From Pilaira anomala (lineage: Eukaryota; Mucoromycota; Mucoromycetes; Mucorales; Mucoraceae), in the NCBI GenBank assembly GCA_025716855.1, contig JAIXMQ010000003.1, positions 604,001 through 668,000 on the forward strand: 64,000 nt of DNA. Direction: 5' to 3'. The position numbers were made by a program, and so were the translations under genes. Below are positions 51,786 through 62,435 of this stretch, piece by piece. The notes beneath the pieces were generated by a model. That model was not told where the DNA came from. It ran no database searches and was given only the letters and a program-made list of their open reading frames with translations. The first letter of the stretch is position 1; the number at the start of each line of letters is the position of its first letter.

Positions 51786-52571
51786 CTATTTCTTTACATT
51801 AGAAGCAAGTTTTTTTATATCACTTCCAACAACTTCGCTTTTCCCACTACTATAAAAATTCATCATACATTCTAATTTCCATTTTTTCCAAACGTCTTGC
51901 GAAGGAAATCCCATTTTTTCCCATTCTTCTTCTGGTTTTTTTTCTTCGTCTTCATCGGATTCCATGTCTTCATCGTCTGATACATCCATTTGATCTTCAA
52001 TTCTTAGCAAGAAGTTGGGTTTATGATCAGAGGCTAATTCAGTTACATATTTTGTTGCGTTAACGGCTAGTCTATCATGACGTTGAAGTAATTGATTCCA
52101 TTGCTTCAATTGAGACTGAATTAGTTGTTCATCGTCTAGGTTTTTACCAGCAAAGTTGTTATTCTGATTTGAATCCATTAGTAATTCTTGTGAAATAGTA
52201 GCTTGTGTATCTGCTTCTAATTTCTCGATATCAGGAATAAGTTTGGTACGAAGTAAAACGCTAAGAATATTGGTATCACTTTCTTTTGTTGTTGGTACAT
52301 AAGGATGTAGCATAAGTTTAGGAAGAGTTGCATTACTTCCTGTTTCTGTGTAGTTGTAAAAATCTTCAGATAAAGAAGCGAATTTTGCTGTCAACATGTT
52401 GAATTTATTTAAAAGGTCAGGCCAGTTGAATGGGTATCTAGGTTCTGTTAGTGAAGCTAAATGGGTCGAGAACGTCTCTTGCAAAGACCATAATTTTCCT
52501 CTTAGTGCTTCCAGTTCCTGGTAAGTATTGGGATCTAAGGTTGCTTGAATTTGTGAATTGTCCATAATCAT
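51786..52571 (-). CDS. MED8: Mediator complex subunit 8
   Basis: A 261-residue single-exon protein of the Mediator head module, which couples transcription activators to RNA polymerase II. Matching features are the N-terminal helical region (YQELEALRGKLWSLQETFST, then PFNWPDLLNKFNMLTAKFAS with LSEDFYNY), the LLRTKLIPDIEKLE segment and the HDRLAVNATKYV helix, followed by an acidic stretch (DDEDMESDEDEEKKPEEEW). Two start Met codons lie two codons apart (52571 and 52565). An A run of about 20 bases sits just upstream. The kinase gene begins only 75 bases upstream, also on the minus strand. Confidence 0.88.
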   Translation of the reverse strand: MIMDNSQIQATLDPNTYQELEALRGKLWSLQETFSTHLASLTEPRYPFNWPDLLNKFNMLTAKFASLSEDFYNYTETGSNATLPKLMLHPYVPTTKESDTNILSVLLRTKLIPDIEKLEADTQATISQELLMDSNQNNNFAGKNLDDEQLIQSQLKQWNQLLQRHDRLAVNATKYVTELASDHKPNFLLRIEDQMDVSDDEDMESDEDEEKKPEEEWEKMGFPSQDVWKKWKLECMMNFYSSGKSEVVGSDIKKLASNVKK

Positions 52572-52645
52572 AAAAAAAAAAAAAAAAAAAAAACGTACGA
52601 AAAAAAGGAAGTCAATTTGTTTTATCAAATTTTAAGCAAAACAAT

Positions 52646-53133
52646 TTATTCTTGTTCTTGAATGGTATCCTTTGCAGCCTTAATTAATGGAGTCAAGGTA
52701 TAATATGGATCTGACTTACGCAAAAAGGGGTGTCTCAGAAGTTCAGCCGCAGTAGGCCTAAATGCAGGTTCAACTTGAAGACATAAGAGCAAAAAGTCTT
52801 TAAATATATCACTAAGTGACTCTGGATTCTGTAAATCAGGCGTACCATTATTGGCAATCAAATAGAGTGCACGTAATGGGTTTTCATTTAAATAAGGCGG
52901 TTCACCTTCAATCATTTCAATAGCTAAAATACCTAATGACCAAATATCTACTTTTTGATCGTATTCCTTTCTAGTTACAACTTCCGGTGCCATCTAAACA
53001 TAGAAGCATAAATTAACCTTAAAATCATGGCGTGTATGAATCTATTCTTACCCAGTAAGGCGTACCAACTAGAGTCGTGCGCTTCGATAGAGGTTCATGA
53101 AGTTGAGCACAAAATCCAAAGTCAGCTATCAAA

Positions 53134-53166
<33 letters not shown>

Positions 53167-54841
53167 ACACAAAATTATATTGCAAAATATGCCAATGCTT
53201 ACTAAGTTTAATATCTCCTTGCATGCTCAGTAATACATTGTCGCTCTTAATATCTCTGTGAATCACACCATTAGCATGAAGATGTTTTAAACCTTCTAAT
53301 ACTTGTTTACAAATAGCAGCAATTTGGCCTTCCATTATCATGTTACAAGTGACCACATCAGTTAAACTACCACCTTCCATATATTCCATAACAACCCAAA
53401 GATCTCCATTCCAAAGATATGATTCAATATAGTTGACAATATTGGGATGTTGAGATTGCTTCATGACCATAATTTCGTTGATAATTAACTCTTTTTTTGG
53501 TTGTTTTTCCACATTCATTTGTTTGATGGCTACAGGTCTTGGATTTCCTTCCCTATATGCTATATAAACACCACCGGAAGCACTAAATAATAAAGTAATA
53601 AAATAACTTTAATAAAATAATATAAAAGGCTTCTTTTAGATCACTTTTCATCTACCCTTGACCAATTTTAACCATATCGGAATAAATTAAAAGTGGGTTA
53701 GAGTTGTCACATATTTCTTGTAATTTGTTTAAGACATCTTGGTCATTCATTCCTTTTTCCTTGGGAGGTCTCTTTTTGACAGTTCCAGGAGGGCCAGTGG
53801 CTAAAGAAGAGGTGGATTCTTCGAAGGAAGTGGCATCCGTTAATCTTGTTAACTCGGGTGATTCTTTCTCGCTTTCACTAAATTCTTCTGCAAATAAAGC
53901 AGTAGAGTCAGAATGGACTGAATTAACATCATCCATAAACTCTACATGTAACGTATGACATATATCAATAAATATTTAAAGGTAAAGGGGGGGTTTTTTG
54001 GTAGTACCATCCTCTAATTCCTTTTTATGATCGAGTACTGTATTTGTCGTGTTCTTTGTTTCGGAAGCCTAAAAAAAGAAAAAAATAATAAGTTCATATC
54101 ACTTGAGTTTTTTCTTTGTGTAATAATGAACTTTTACCAATCCCTCAACAAGATTCGATTCTTTTGGTTTCGTAATTCTCAACGAAGAGAACCGCTTTAA
54201 TGTTTTACGGATATTTTGTTCTGTTTTGGGGATTTTTTTCCAAACGACATCTTCCCTATTTTCTTGCGTTACACCTTGGAAGAATTCAATAGCATGAATC
54301 ACAGCCTGAAGGCAACAGATGAGTTATAATTATCAATTAATTAAAAAAAAAGTTTTCTTTTCTAGTGTCGGTACCTGCGGATTGTTTTCTTGTTCTTGTT
54401 TCGTTATACCACTTTGGGTCAGTAGCAATGTCCATTCTTTGGGTAGGCCTGTGAATTCACCTGTATTAGGATCAAATCCTACATGCGTAACATGAACCGT
54501 ATTATACGGTGTTGAAATATCCATTGGTTTCTGTTGTATATTTTTTATATTATGGTTCCCATTATTGTTACTAGATAAAAATTCTATGTAAAATATGTCA
54601 ATAAAAGAATAAAGTGAACCACAGATAGTATAGAACTACCATTAAAGTTGCCCATAAATTTAGTAATAGCGCCTTTAAACTTTGTTTTTTCCCGAGATTT
54701 GTTTGAGTCATTGGTATTCAATGGCGGTCTATTGTTGACATGTGAACCTGTTAACGGAGAAGCTAACTTAGATGCCGACAATGGTTTATCTTGAGATGAA
54801 TTAGGAAGATTAGTAGTGACTAACTTGGATAAGTGTGACAT
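52646..54841 (-). CDS. p21-activated (PAK/STE20) protein kinase with CRIB domain
   Basis: A 575-residue kinase from eight exons (minus): 54841-54640, 54583-54375, 54305-54138, 54068-54008, 53941-53656, 53582-53203, 53125-53052 and 52993-52646; the frame closes exactly. The CRIB motif that binds GTP-loaded Cdc42/Rac is [20 protein letters not shown] (residues ~90-109). The kinase domain (residues ~300-560) has [27 protein letters not shown] and GTPYWMAPEV. There is no PH domain, so it resembles Shk1/Ste20 more than Cla4. The activation segment is split by an intron directly after GTPYW, and the DFG region by one just before it. Role in polarity and MAPK signalling inferred. Confidence 0.93.
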
Positions 54842-56089
54842 ATTCTTCTGTTCTTTTGTATGATATTCTGGAATCCTTCTAGTTAAAAGAAAGCCAAAAG
54901 AAAAAGAAAAAAAAAAAAAAAAAGAGAGAGTAAAAAAAAAAAAAAATGAAAAAAAAGGAACACAATTAAAAAAAAGGTTCAAAAAAGTAAAGTTGTTATC
55001 AAGATAGTAAAATTTAATATTTAGTCATATCTAACATTATTTTTATTTTAAAATGATTTATTGTTGATCGTTTTTGGTTACTCGCTCTCCAGATTGCTTG
55101 CACATTGTAAAGATAGAAGTTCAAAAAAGGCGCATTTGATCGCCTATTCAATATTGGCTATGAAAATCGAGCTTCTCGTGCAAACATCAACCAACTAAAT
55201 TTTAATATCTATTTGCCGTAGGATGTCACTGAATCAATCTTAAGTTATAAAACACAATGCACAAGGGACTTGGTCAATTTTACTATATCAGTGTTGATTC
55301 ATTGAATTAAGTCGAATCGCTAAAAAAAAAAATCAAAATCGTGATACTTACCTTATAGAAAAGTTAAGCTCTCGATATATTCGTAGCAGTTTTTATAGTT
55401 GTCGAGACAAGCTGATAATAGCAACTTTATGCTTTTAGGGGCACGAAATCTTCAAAACATTATGATAAGGGAGCATCAGAGAAATTTATACTGACTTACT
55501 TACATGACTTTTTTTGTCTGATTTGAAGAATCATAGCGGGAGAATCCTTTTATGTAGACTTAAATCATTTGTGCTATTGACATGTCGTTATCTAGTTACA
55601 TATTCCTTTTGAGTGTATGAGCGTCCCAATATTACAAAAACCTTCCCTATTTGACATGTAAGAGTAATCTATAATCTACACCAATTTAAGGCTTCACAAT
55701 TGCTCGTCAAGCTATTAAGTATATACATCGACTTTTTAAATTTCAAAGCTCAAAGAAAAAAAATATAGGAACTTACCCGTTTTGTTTCAATATAAACAGA
55801 AACGAAATACATTACATTGAACGCTCAGACATTTGCCAAGACGGTCATCATTTATACACACAGTTAATTAATTATAAGGTAAAACCCTTGAGATAAAACG
55901 AAAAGTTTTTGAAAAAGTATTACTTTGGCACGCGTAAAAAGATATGTTGCGGAAGCCACGTTAATTTAAGTATAATGGGGTATAATAGGGTAAAATTTAC
56001 AATGAACATAATAGTAGCCAGTATGCTTACAGTGATCAATCAATAAAACAGTTATTTTTTAAAATGGGGTTTATTTATTTACAAGAAAA

Positions 56090-56435
56090 GAATTTATTAA
56101 CTTTTGAGTGAGAAAGCCTGTAACTAGAAGAAGAAAAAAAATTAATACGATTGCAAAATAAAATAATAACAGTGGTATTTAATAAAATAATGTCATGATA
56201 TCAGTAACAAGTTTTCACATCAATTTTCAGGCAATGTAGATAAGATTTTTTGTAAATCATCACTTTCAGACATTATTTTATCTCATACATATATAGAAAA
56301 AAAAGTACTTACATTAACATCCATCCAGCCTTCTCTTAATATTTATTAAAGCCAAGTAAAAATAAGAAAACTTCAGTTGAAGCTAACTCATTTTTACTAG
56401 GTTTAAAAGTAAACAAAGAGAAGGCAAGGGATCAA
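56090..56435 (-). ncRNA. spliced, apparently non-coding snoRNA host transcript
   Basis: Inferred minus-strand transcription unit. A TATATAAAG box lies at 56467-56459, a donor AAT|GTAAGTAC ends exon 1 at 56313, and an acceptor CTTCTTCTAG starts exon 2 at 56123, giving a 189-base intron. AATAAA-like signals follow near 56098. Joining the exons gives only a 12-codon frame (MDVNLQAFSLKS), so a protein product is unlikely. The 5' and 3' ends given are estimates. Divergent from RPL3, about 190 bases apart, as snoRNA host genes with ribosomal functions often are. Confidence 0.5.
56182..56281 (-). ncRNA. intronic box C/D snoRNA
   Basis: Box C GTGATGA at 56263-56257, internal D' CTGA at 56230-56227, C' TGATGT at 56222-56217 and box D CTGA at 56204-56201, in correct order. 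The element is bounded by a perfect 13-bp inverted repeat (ATAAAATAATGTC at 56281-56269 against GACATTATTTTAT at 56194-56182), five and six bases from boxes C and D. It lies within the 189-base intron, box D about 77 bases before the acceptor, the distance typical of intronic C/D snoRNAs. Such RNAs guide 2'-O-methylation or rRNA folding. Possible guides are the ~12 bases before D' (TATCTACATTGC) and D (GAAAACTTGTTA); I could not assign rRNA targets. A 17-codon frame inside is probably incidental. Confidence 0.78.
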
Positions 56436-56458
56436 AGAAATCTTGGTGACAAATGGGG

Positions 56459-56467
56459 CTTTATATA
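56459..56467 (-). promoter_or_regulatory. TATA box of the snoRNA host unit
   Basis: TATATAAAG on the minus strand, about 150 bases before the splice donor. Transcription would be expected to begin near 56435, toward the snoRNA. Confidence 0.45.
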
Positions 56468-56622
56468 CTTATTGACCGGGCTAAAATTTATTGACTTTTT
56501 TGAGTTTCAAAATAATTTTTGCTTGGCCCGGACAGTCCTGTCCTGTGGGAGATAATGGCAATGACTATAATGTGAAATACTGATTCTTCCTCTTTCCTCA
56601 TCGTCTTTTTGGTGTATTAAAC

Positions 56623-58105
56623 ATGGTGAGTTGCTACATTGCTATCCATCCATCTAATTATTTATGCTAACCTATCTATTCAGTCTCACAGGTTAGTTTT
56701 CGCTGATGCCATCATTTTTTTTTCAGTTTTTTTAAAGCGTACACGATCTCAACATTTGCCACATTAACATACATTCGCAATGATTGGATCATGTCAAGTT
56801 TTTTTGAAATCGCTTTTAAAAAAATCAACTACAACTACATTCAGCAATTGTGATTAACCAAAATTTGTTCTCTTATTATATAGAAAATTCGAGGCTCCCC
56901 GTCACGGTCATTTGGGTTTCGGCCCCCGTAAGAGAACTAGATCTCACCGTGGTCGCGTTAAGGCTTATCCTAAGGATGATGCCAAGAAGCCTGTCCACTT
57001 GACTGCCTTCATGGGTTACAAGGCTGGTATGACCCATATTGTTCGTGATCTCGAGCGTCCTGGATCCAGTAAGTTATAATTTATGCAAGTTAAAAAAAAA
57101 GGATAATCACTCAATATAAATCGAATGAATTAAATAGAGATGCACAAGAAGGAAGTCGTTGAAGCCGTTACTGTCATTGAAGCTCCCGCTATGGTTGTTA
57201 TCGGTGTTGTTGGTTACGTCGAGACCCCCCGTGGTCTCCGTTCTTTGACCACTGTCTGGGCCGAGCATCTTTCCGAAGAAGCTAAGCGTAGATTCTACAA
57301 GAACTGGTACCGTTCCAAGAAGAAGGCCTTCACCAAGTATGCTCAAAAGTATGCTCAAGGTGCCAAGGATGTCACCCGTGAACTCGAACGTATTAAGAAG
57401 TACTGTTCCGTTGTTCGTGTCATTGCTCACACTCAAATCTCCAAGGCCAAGCTTAACCAACGTAAGGCTCATCTTATGGAAATCCAATTAAACGGTGGTT
57501 CCATTGAAGCCAAGGTTGATTGGGCTCGTGAACATTTCGAAAAGGAAGTCACTGTTGGTTCCATCTTCGAACAAGATGAGATGATTGATATCATTGCTAC
57601 CACCAAGGGTCACGGTTTCGAAGGTGTTACCGCTCGTTGGGGTACCAAGAAGCTTCAACGTAAGACCCATCGTGGTCTCCGTAAGGTTGCCTGTATTGGT
57701 GCCTGGCATCCTTCCAGAGTCATGTACTCTGTCGCTCGTGCTGGTCAACGTGGTTACCATCGTCGTACCGAAATCAACAAGAAGATTTATCGTATTGCTA
57801 ACGGTGCTGATGCTAAGTCTGGTACCACTGAGTACGATTTAACTGAGAAGCCTATTACCCCCATGGGTGGTTTCCCTCACTATGGTGTTGTCAACTCTGA
57901 CTTCGTTATGATCAAGGGTTGTTGTGCTGGTGCCAAGAAGAGAGTTATCACTCTTCGTAAGTCTTTGACTGTCCACACCAAGCGTTCCGCTTTGGAAAAG
58001 GTTTCTGTCAAGTTCATCGATACCTCTTCCAAGTTCGGTCACGGTCGTTTCCAAACTCCTGCCGAGAAGCACCAATTCATGGGTACTCTCAAGAAGGATC
58101 TTTAA
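56623..58105 (+). CDS. RPL3: 60S ribosomal protein L3 (uL3)
   Basis: A 387-residue core protein of the large subunit, contacting the peptidyl-transferase region. Four coding exons: 56623-56625 (ATG only), 56684-56691 (8 bases, TCTCACAG), 56884-57068 and 57138-58105. Together they give [20 protein letters not shown], the universal L3 start. Further signatures are [58 protein letters not shown] and QMGT-like [11 protein letters not shown] at the end. The length equals that of yeast L3. Codons are strongly biased to C/G-ending ones, unlike the neighbours. Intron 2 (192 bases) contains an imperfect ~13-bp stem (56727-56739 with 56811-56824). Confidence 0.98.
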
Positions 58106-58212
58106 ATTGCTCATTTTTTTTAAAAATATTAGCCTCATTTAAGAAAAAGAAATACACATTTTTTTTTGTTTTAAGATAATAAAAATATTGATTAAAATAT
58201 ATAGTTTATTAT

Positions 58213-59297
58213 TTATACAAATGTTGCATCAGGTTTATCAAACTTCACAATGCCTGCATTGAGATTTTCTCCGCCATATTGTTCCAATGCTTGTAATTCA
58301 CGTCGAATGTATTGTACTACGAGAGCTAAATCAGTTGCATTGTTGGAAGAGATGGCGAATAAGTTTCTGTAAAATAAAGAAATTAGCTCTACTTGAATAA
58401 AATATCAATGTAACATTTTTTTATTCATTTACCTCCATAAAGCAGCAGCTAAAACAGGATCATCCTTACACATACCCTCATCATAAGCAACAACACCACC
58501 ATGAAATTGTGCTAATAAATCCTTAACATAACTATTGATTACCTTTTGTTGTGTAATCTAAATGGAAATATCTTAAGTTGAACTGTTTTTAAATAAATTA
58601 TCAAGTTACTTACACCGTGAGCTCTAATTCTAATTTCAGCATCCTCAAAAAAGCGGTTCACTAACTCTTGAATGTAAAGTTTACCTTGACCTTCAGCACG
58701 GAGGTGGACCATCAACATCCAAACGTGTAACTGGGTGACTGAAAACCAAGATTGAAAGTTATCAGGAAGGTTACACTCTAAAAAATTATAAAAATAATAA
58801 AATTGGATGCCCCTGTCAAAAATCTAGATTTATAAATTGTATATACATTTTTTTTCTATACATACCTTTAATGTAGAAATCTTTGTTCAATTCCATTTGT
58901 TCTGCACAGGCATTATAGAGATTATGACTAGCTTTAATAGCAGTTGATCCAGTAGAATAATAACCCATTACTTTTGCTAAACCATAAACAATTTTTTTTG
59001 TAGTGTTGGAGTATTTAGTATCTGCTTGAGGTTCTGTATTTGTACTGTTCCAACGTGTAGCAACAAGACTAGTAGCTCTCTATTTTGTTTTCGTGTGTTC
59101 TTGTTAGCAATTAGTTCTATTCTAGCTTTTGCAATCACTTACAATGGCACTAAGTTGTACTGGGGTCTTTTGAATCAAAGAGGCGCCTGACAAGGACTAG
59201 TAGTAGTGGTTGATTAGTATTTTACTCTGCTAATATTTTGCAGCTTTATTACCTTCTTGACTGAAGTGTTAAGAACTCTCTTAGCGATCAAGGACAT
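58213..59297 (-). CDS. CBP3: ubiquinol-cytochrome c chaperone (Cbp3/UQCC1 family)
   Basis: A 251-residue mitochondrial protein from six exons (minus): 59297-59253, 59196-59143, 59079-58866, 58777-58614, 58557-58433 and 58366-58213. The N terminus (MSLIAKRVLNTSVKK...) is basic and hydroxylated, a likely mitochondrial targeting sequence. The Ubiq_cyt_C_chap domain is visible as SHNLYNACAEQMELNKDFYI, LPDNFQSWFSVTQLHVWMLM, VRLRAEG-like VHLRAEGQGK and LAAALWRNLFAI. Yeast Cbp3 with Cbp6 binds the ribosome exit and newly made cytochrome b for complex III assembly. Converges with RPL3, the stop codons being about 108 bases apart. Confidence 0.9.
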
Positions 59298-62200
59298 TTT
59301 TGTTTACTAATAAAGTGACAAAGTTAAAAAGAGAAAGGATGCGGAGAAAATTTTTTACTCTCGTTTTCTGTGTTTTAATAATAAAAAAAAGGCATGTGCA
59401 TTGTTTTTGGATTAATTTTTCAATTTGGTTACAAGTAAAAGACTTTCATCGGGCCGTTGAAAGAATATCAACCCGGTCTCGTTTATTTTTTTTAACGTTA
59501 CTGACTGTATGTCTCGTTATAACGAAATAGGCTAACATAATAACCTACCCGAATAAAATGAGAAGATGCGATATTTAGGACATGTTTTCTAAAACATTTA
59601 TAAAGTTATATGAACTAATTAGAGAGTAGCTTATAAAAAAATAGAAATAACATACTTTTACTCATTTAAGAGTATGAAAACTGCTCAATGATAAGTAGAT
59701 AAATTGTATCTCAATTACAGTTTGTTCACAAGCTACGCGTGGTTACCAACTATAGCATGAAATGACAGGAAAAACTGTCATCGTTTATTTTCCTTTTTTT
59801 TTCTACAACTCTAAAACTGTGCTCAAACGACACCTACTTTTATTGTAACGGGACGAAGTTGTAGATTTATCTGACGAGTAGACCGCATTTTTGAAGTCTG
59901 GTAGAAGTAGTTTATTTTTTGTTGTGAAACCTCTTGCATTTGAGCTGATGTTACTAGGTAGGCGGAAGGATGGCGGCTTATTTCTTGTACATGAAGACGC
60001 TACCCTGCATAGTAACTAGTGGGCTGTGTCATGAGGAAGAGGAGGGGAGGAAGGTACTAGTAAAAGCATGTTGACTTCAATGGGTTGCATATCTTTGATG
60101 TGGTGTACAGCACTAGGACTGCTTACTTACTTCTTTTCTGCACCGCGATACTTATCAATGAGTCTGGCGTTGAAGCGTGTAGTGCTGTAGTAGCATGTTG
60201 AAGCCTAGACAATCATTCGGCTCGGATCAGTGAAGGCGGTTAAAGCGTGAATAGTCTTCTAGTATAGGTAATGTAGTGCGGCTGTCCGTGGTGGAATGGT
60301 GTGGTGTATGGTGTGGCAACCAGTGTAATCTTTGCTAGGATTGAGTTCTTCACCGCTTAAACCGATTCCACAGTCTTTGCTTTTCGACCTTTGGCTTTTT
60401 TCTATTGCCCGTCTTATGTAACTAGCCTTGGTATGGGGCACACTGGATTCCAGGTTTATTTTCTGTTCTAAATGTGTCTTGGGTATCAAACTCTCCCTTT
60501 TTTTTCTTGAGTTATATGCACCTTATATCTCATTTCTGAATGCTGTATACATATTTTATCAATTTAATATCTCATTTCTGAGTGGGAAACTATATTGTGT
60601 AGTAAGGTATATATGATTCAAAAAAAAAAAAGGCTTGATATGCACCAAGTGATGTATCCAAGTTATAAAATATAAAATGTGCATATAGAAACTATAATGA
60701 TTCATCTTATTTTGGGTCTGATTAATCTTATGGTTCCTTTTCACTATTTTTTTTTATTTCGTACCCATTTTATATTTTATAGCTCGGATACATCAATTCA
60801 CTTTCACGGAAAAGAATGGCTGTAAAGAAAATAAACCTGAAATTCCGTAAGCCCCTTATCAAGACTGGTTATATAAGCCGAACAATAGGAAAACACCATA
60901 GTTCAAAAAGCAAGGAATTTGGAATCAGCTTATATGGTAACCTCAGGACTTCAGAGGCTACATTACGCCAATCCGCGTAGTAGAAACCGTCCGGGTGCAA
61001 TTATTATTTATATGAACGGTTTGTTTCGGCTAGGGATACTGCACGCCTGTCTGTAGACGTTTAATTGGCTAGTAAGAGTGTTACTGCAAGACTCCACGTA
61101 GCCAGGCATCGCTTGTGTAGGTATTGCGAATACAGATATTGTAGGTATGAATTAGTGCTGTGTGGCTACACCACGGATGGGTAATACAGGTTTAGGGGAG
61201 AAGTCATGAGAGTATCTGGTATTCTTCGGAACAATCTTTGTTGCTGCTATGCAACGGTAGTATCATAGTATATGATGAGAGTAAGTTGTTGTTTGAAAGT
61301 CTTATTTGGTTGATCTGGTTTGGGTCTTGAGTTATTAGTGGTAGAGGTAGGCTATCGATATCAATGGATAATTTTTGCTGATCAAAAGTTCTAAGCAGTC
61401 TTGGCATGTATCCTCTGTTGTAGTAATCGTAACAACATCATTGTGTGTAAAGCATGGGTCCTATAGTGATGTGAATATGCTGTGGTATCATACAAGTTGG
61501 ACATTTGGCTCAGGAGAGAAAGAAGCAAGGACTCTTGACCGGTGAGCCTTGTTCTATAATCAAAATTCTTTGTTTGTTGGTACCTATTCGCTACGGATAA
61601 TGAGTAGTAATAGCGGGATTTCTTGTTTATATGCTTCGTTAGTCGAGTGGTTTTTATAAATCTTCTACCTGTTTGATGACGCAAGATAGAGTACTGTTAG
61701 TTAGTGGAGGGAGGAGGGTAATAGACTGCGGGACGTGATCGTATGTCTAACACGATATGCTTGCATGGGTAGACCCAGGATGATCGTATCTTGGGTTTTA
61801 TTGCAGTAACTAACACTTTACAAGCGGTAATATTTTTAGGATCATATGTGTTTCCGCCTTCTCGTGGCTGTTGTCCTGTTAGTCATTATAGTTTTTATAA
61901 TTGCTTTGAGAACCAAGAGAAACATTTTTTTTTTAACAAAATGAATCTTTTTTTAATATTTATATCATCGTATCGATACACTCTTTAATTGAAAGTCTTT
62001 TAGTGACAGGAGCATATATATATTATATTATCAAGCTTATTTATTCGTTTCGTTTATGTACAAGATACATCTACTTTTAAGTGAAGAACTTAACAATAGA
62101 ATCAATGCTGATAAGGCTGATGAATCCGCTATTATATCACAAGTTACGAAGAAATCATAATTATTACCATAGATTTAACATAGTACAACTCCTATACTCA

Positions 62201-62435
62201 TCACACCCTCTCCTTAATAAGAAGATAAAAGATCTGTATTCTAATCTACTACTATTTAATAAAGATAAAGGAATACATACGAAATGTAACTATTTGTTCA
62301 AACAAATTAGTTTTAATAATCAATTATTGTATCTATTCAAAAGTAGGGCTTATTTTTTATTTAAGAAGGATTTACATATGTACAATTTTTTTTTTAGGTT
62401 GTTTTAAAATGATTTTATATCACATTTCAGAATGA
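59298..62435. other. gene-free region with a GC-richer island
   Basis: About 3.1 kb between two minus-strand genes. From about 59.9 to 61.8 kb composition shifts to roughly 45-52% GC in the lines I counted (60001-60060, 60181-60240, 61081-61140), against about 30% in surrounding non-coding DNA. Frames of up to ~97 codons occur on the minus strand (61391-61684, 61204-61407, 60259-60489), but they are basic or Ser/Leu/Gln-rich and unrecognisable. No terminal repeats or RT/transposase motifs are seen. The right part (61.8-62.4 kb) is again AT-rich, holding the peptidase 3' region. Confidence 0.55.

Larger units (their letters stand above)
54842..56622. other. intergenic region upstream of PAK kinase and RPL3, with non-coding RNA signals
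   Basis: About 1.8 kb between two divergent protein genes. No protein-coding exon of useful length is seen. The minus strand carries several strong donor-like sites (near 55351, 55501, 55779, 56312), a TATA box and the intronic snoRNA described separately. A GC-rich inverted pair (CCGGGC / GCCCGG near 56477 and 56525) lies in the RPL3 promoter area. The kinase-proximal part is A-rich. Confidence 0.5.

Noticed and set aside
55344..55353. ATACTTACCT on the plus strand, identical to the 5' end of U1 snRNA
   Set aside because: The following sequence lacks U1 stem-loop motifs and an Sm site at the expected place. The same bases read on the minus strand as a strong splice donor, the simpler explanation.
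56220..56273. 17-codon ORF starting MSESDDLQ
   Set aside because: It lies inside the predicted snoRNA and intron, overlapping boxes C and D', so it is more likely incidental.
57107..58138. Long antisense frames over RPL3
   Set aside because: Caused by the strong codon bias of RPL3; the products are Thr/Leu/Asn-rich without motifs.
61204..61684. Two consecutive minus-strand frames suggesting a split gene
   Set aside because: No conserved motif, no good splice pair restoring a longer frame, and composition resembles the non-coding island around them.
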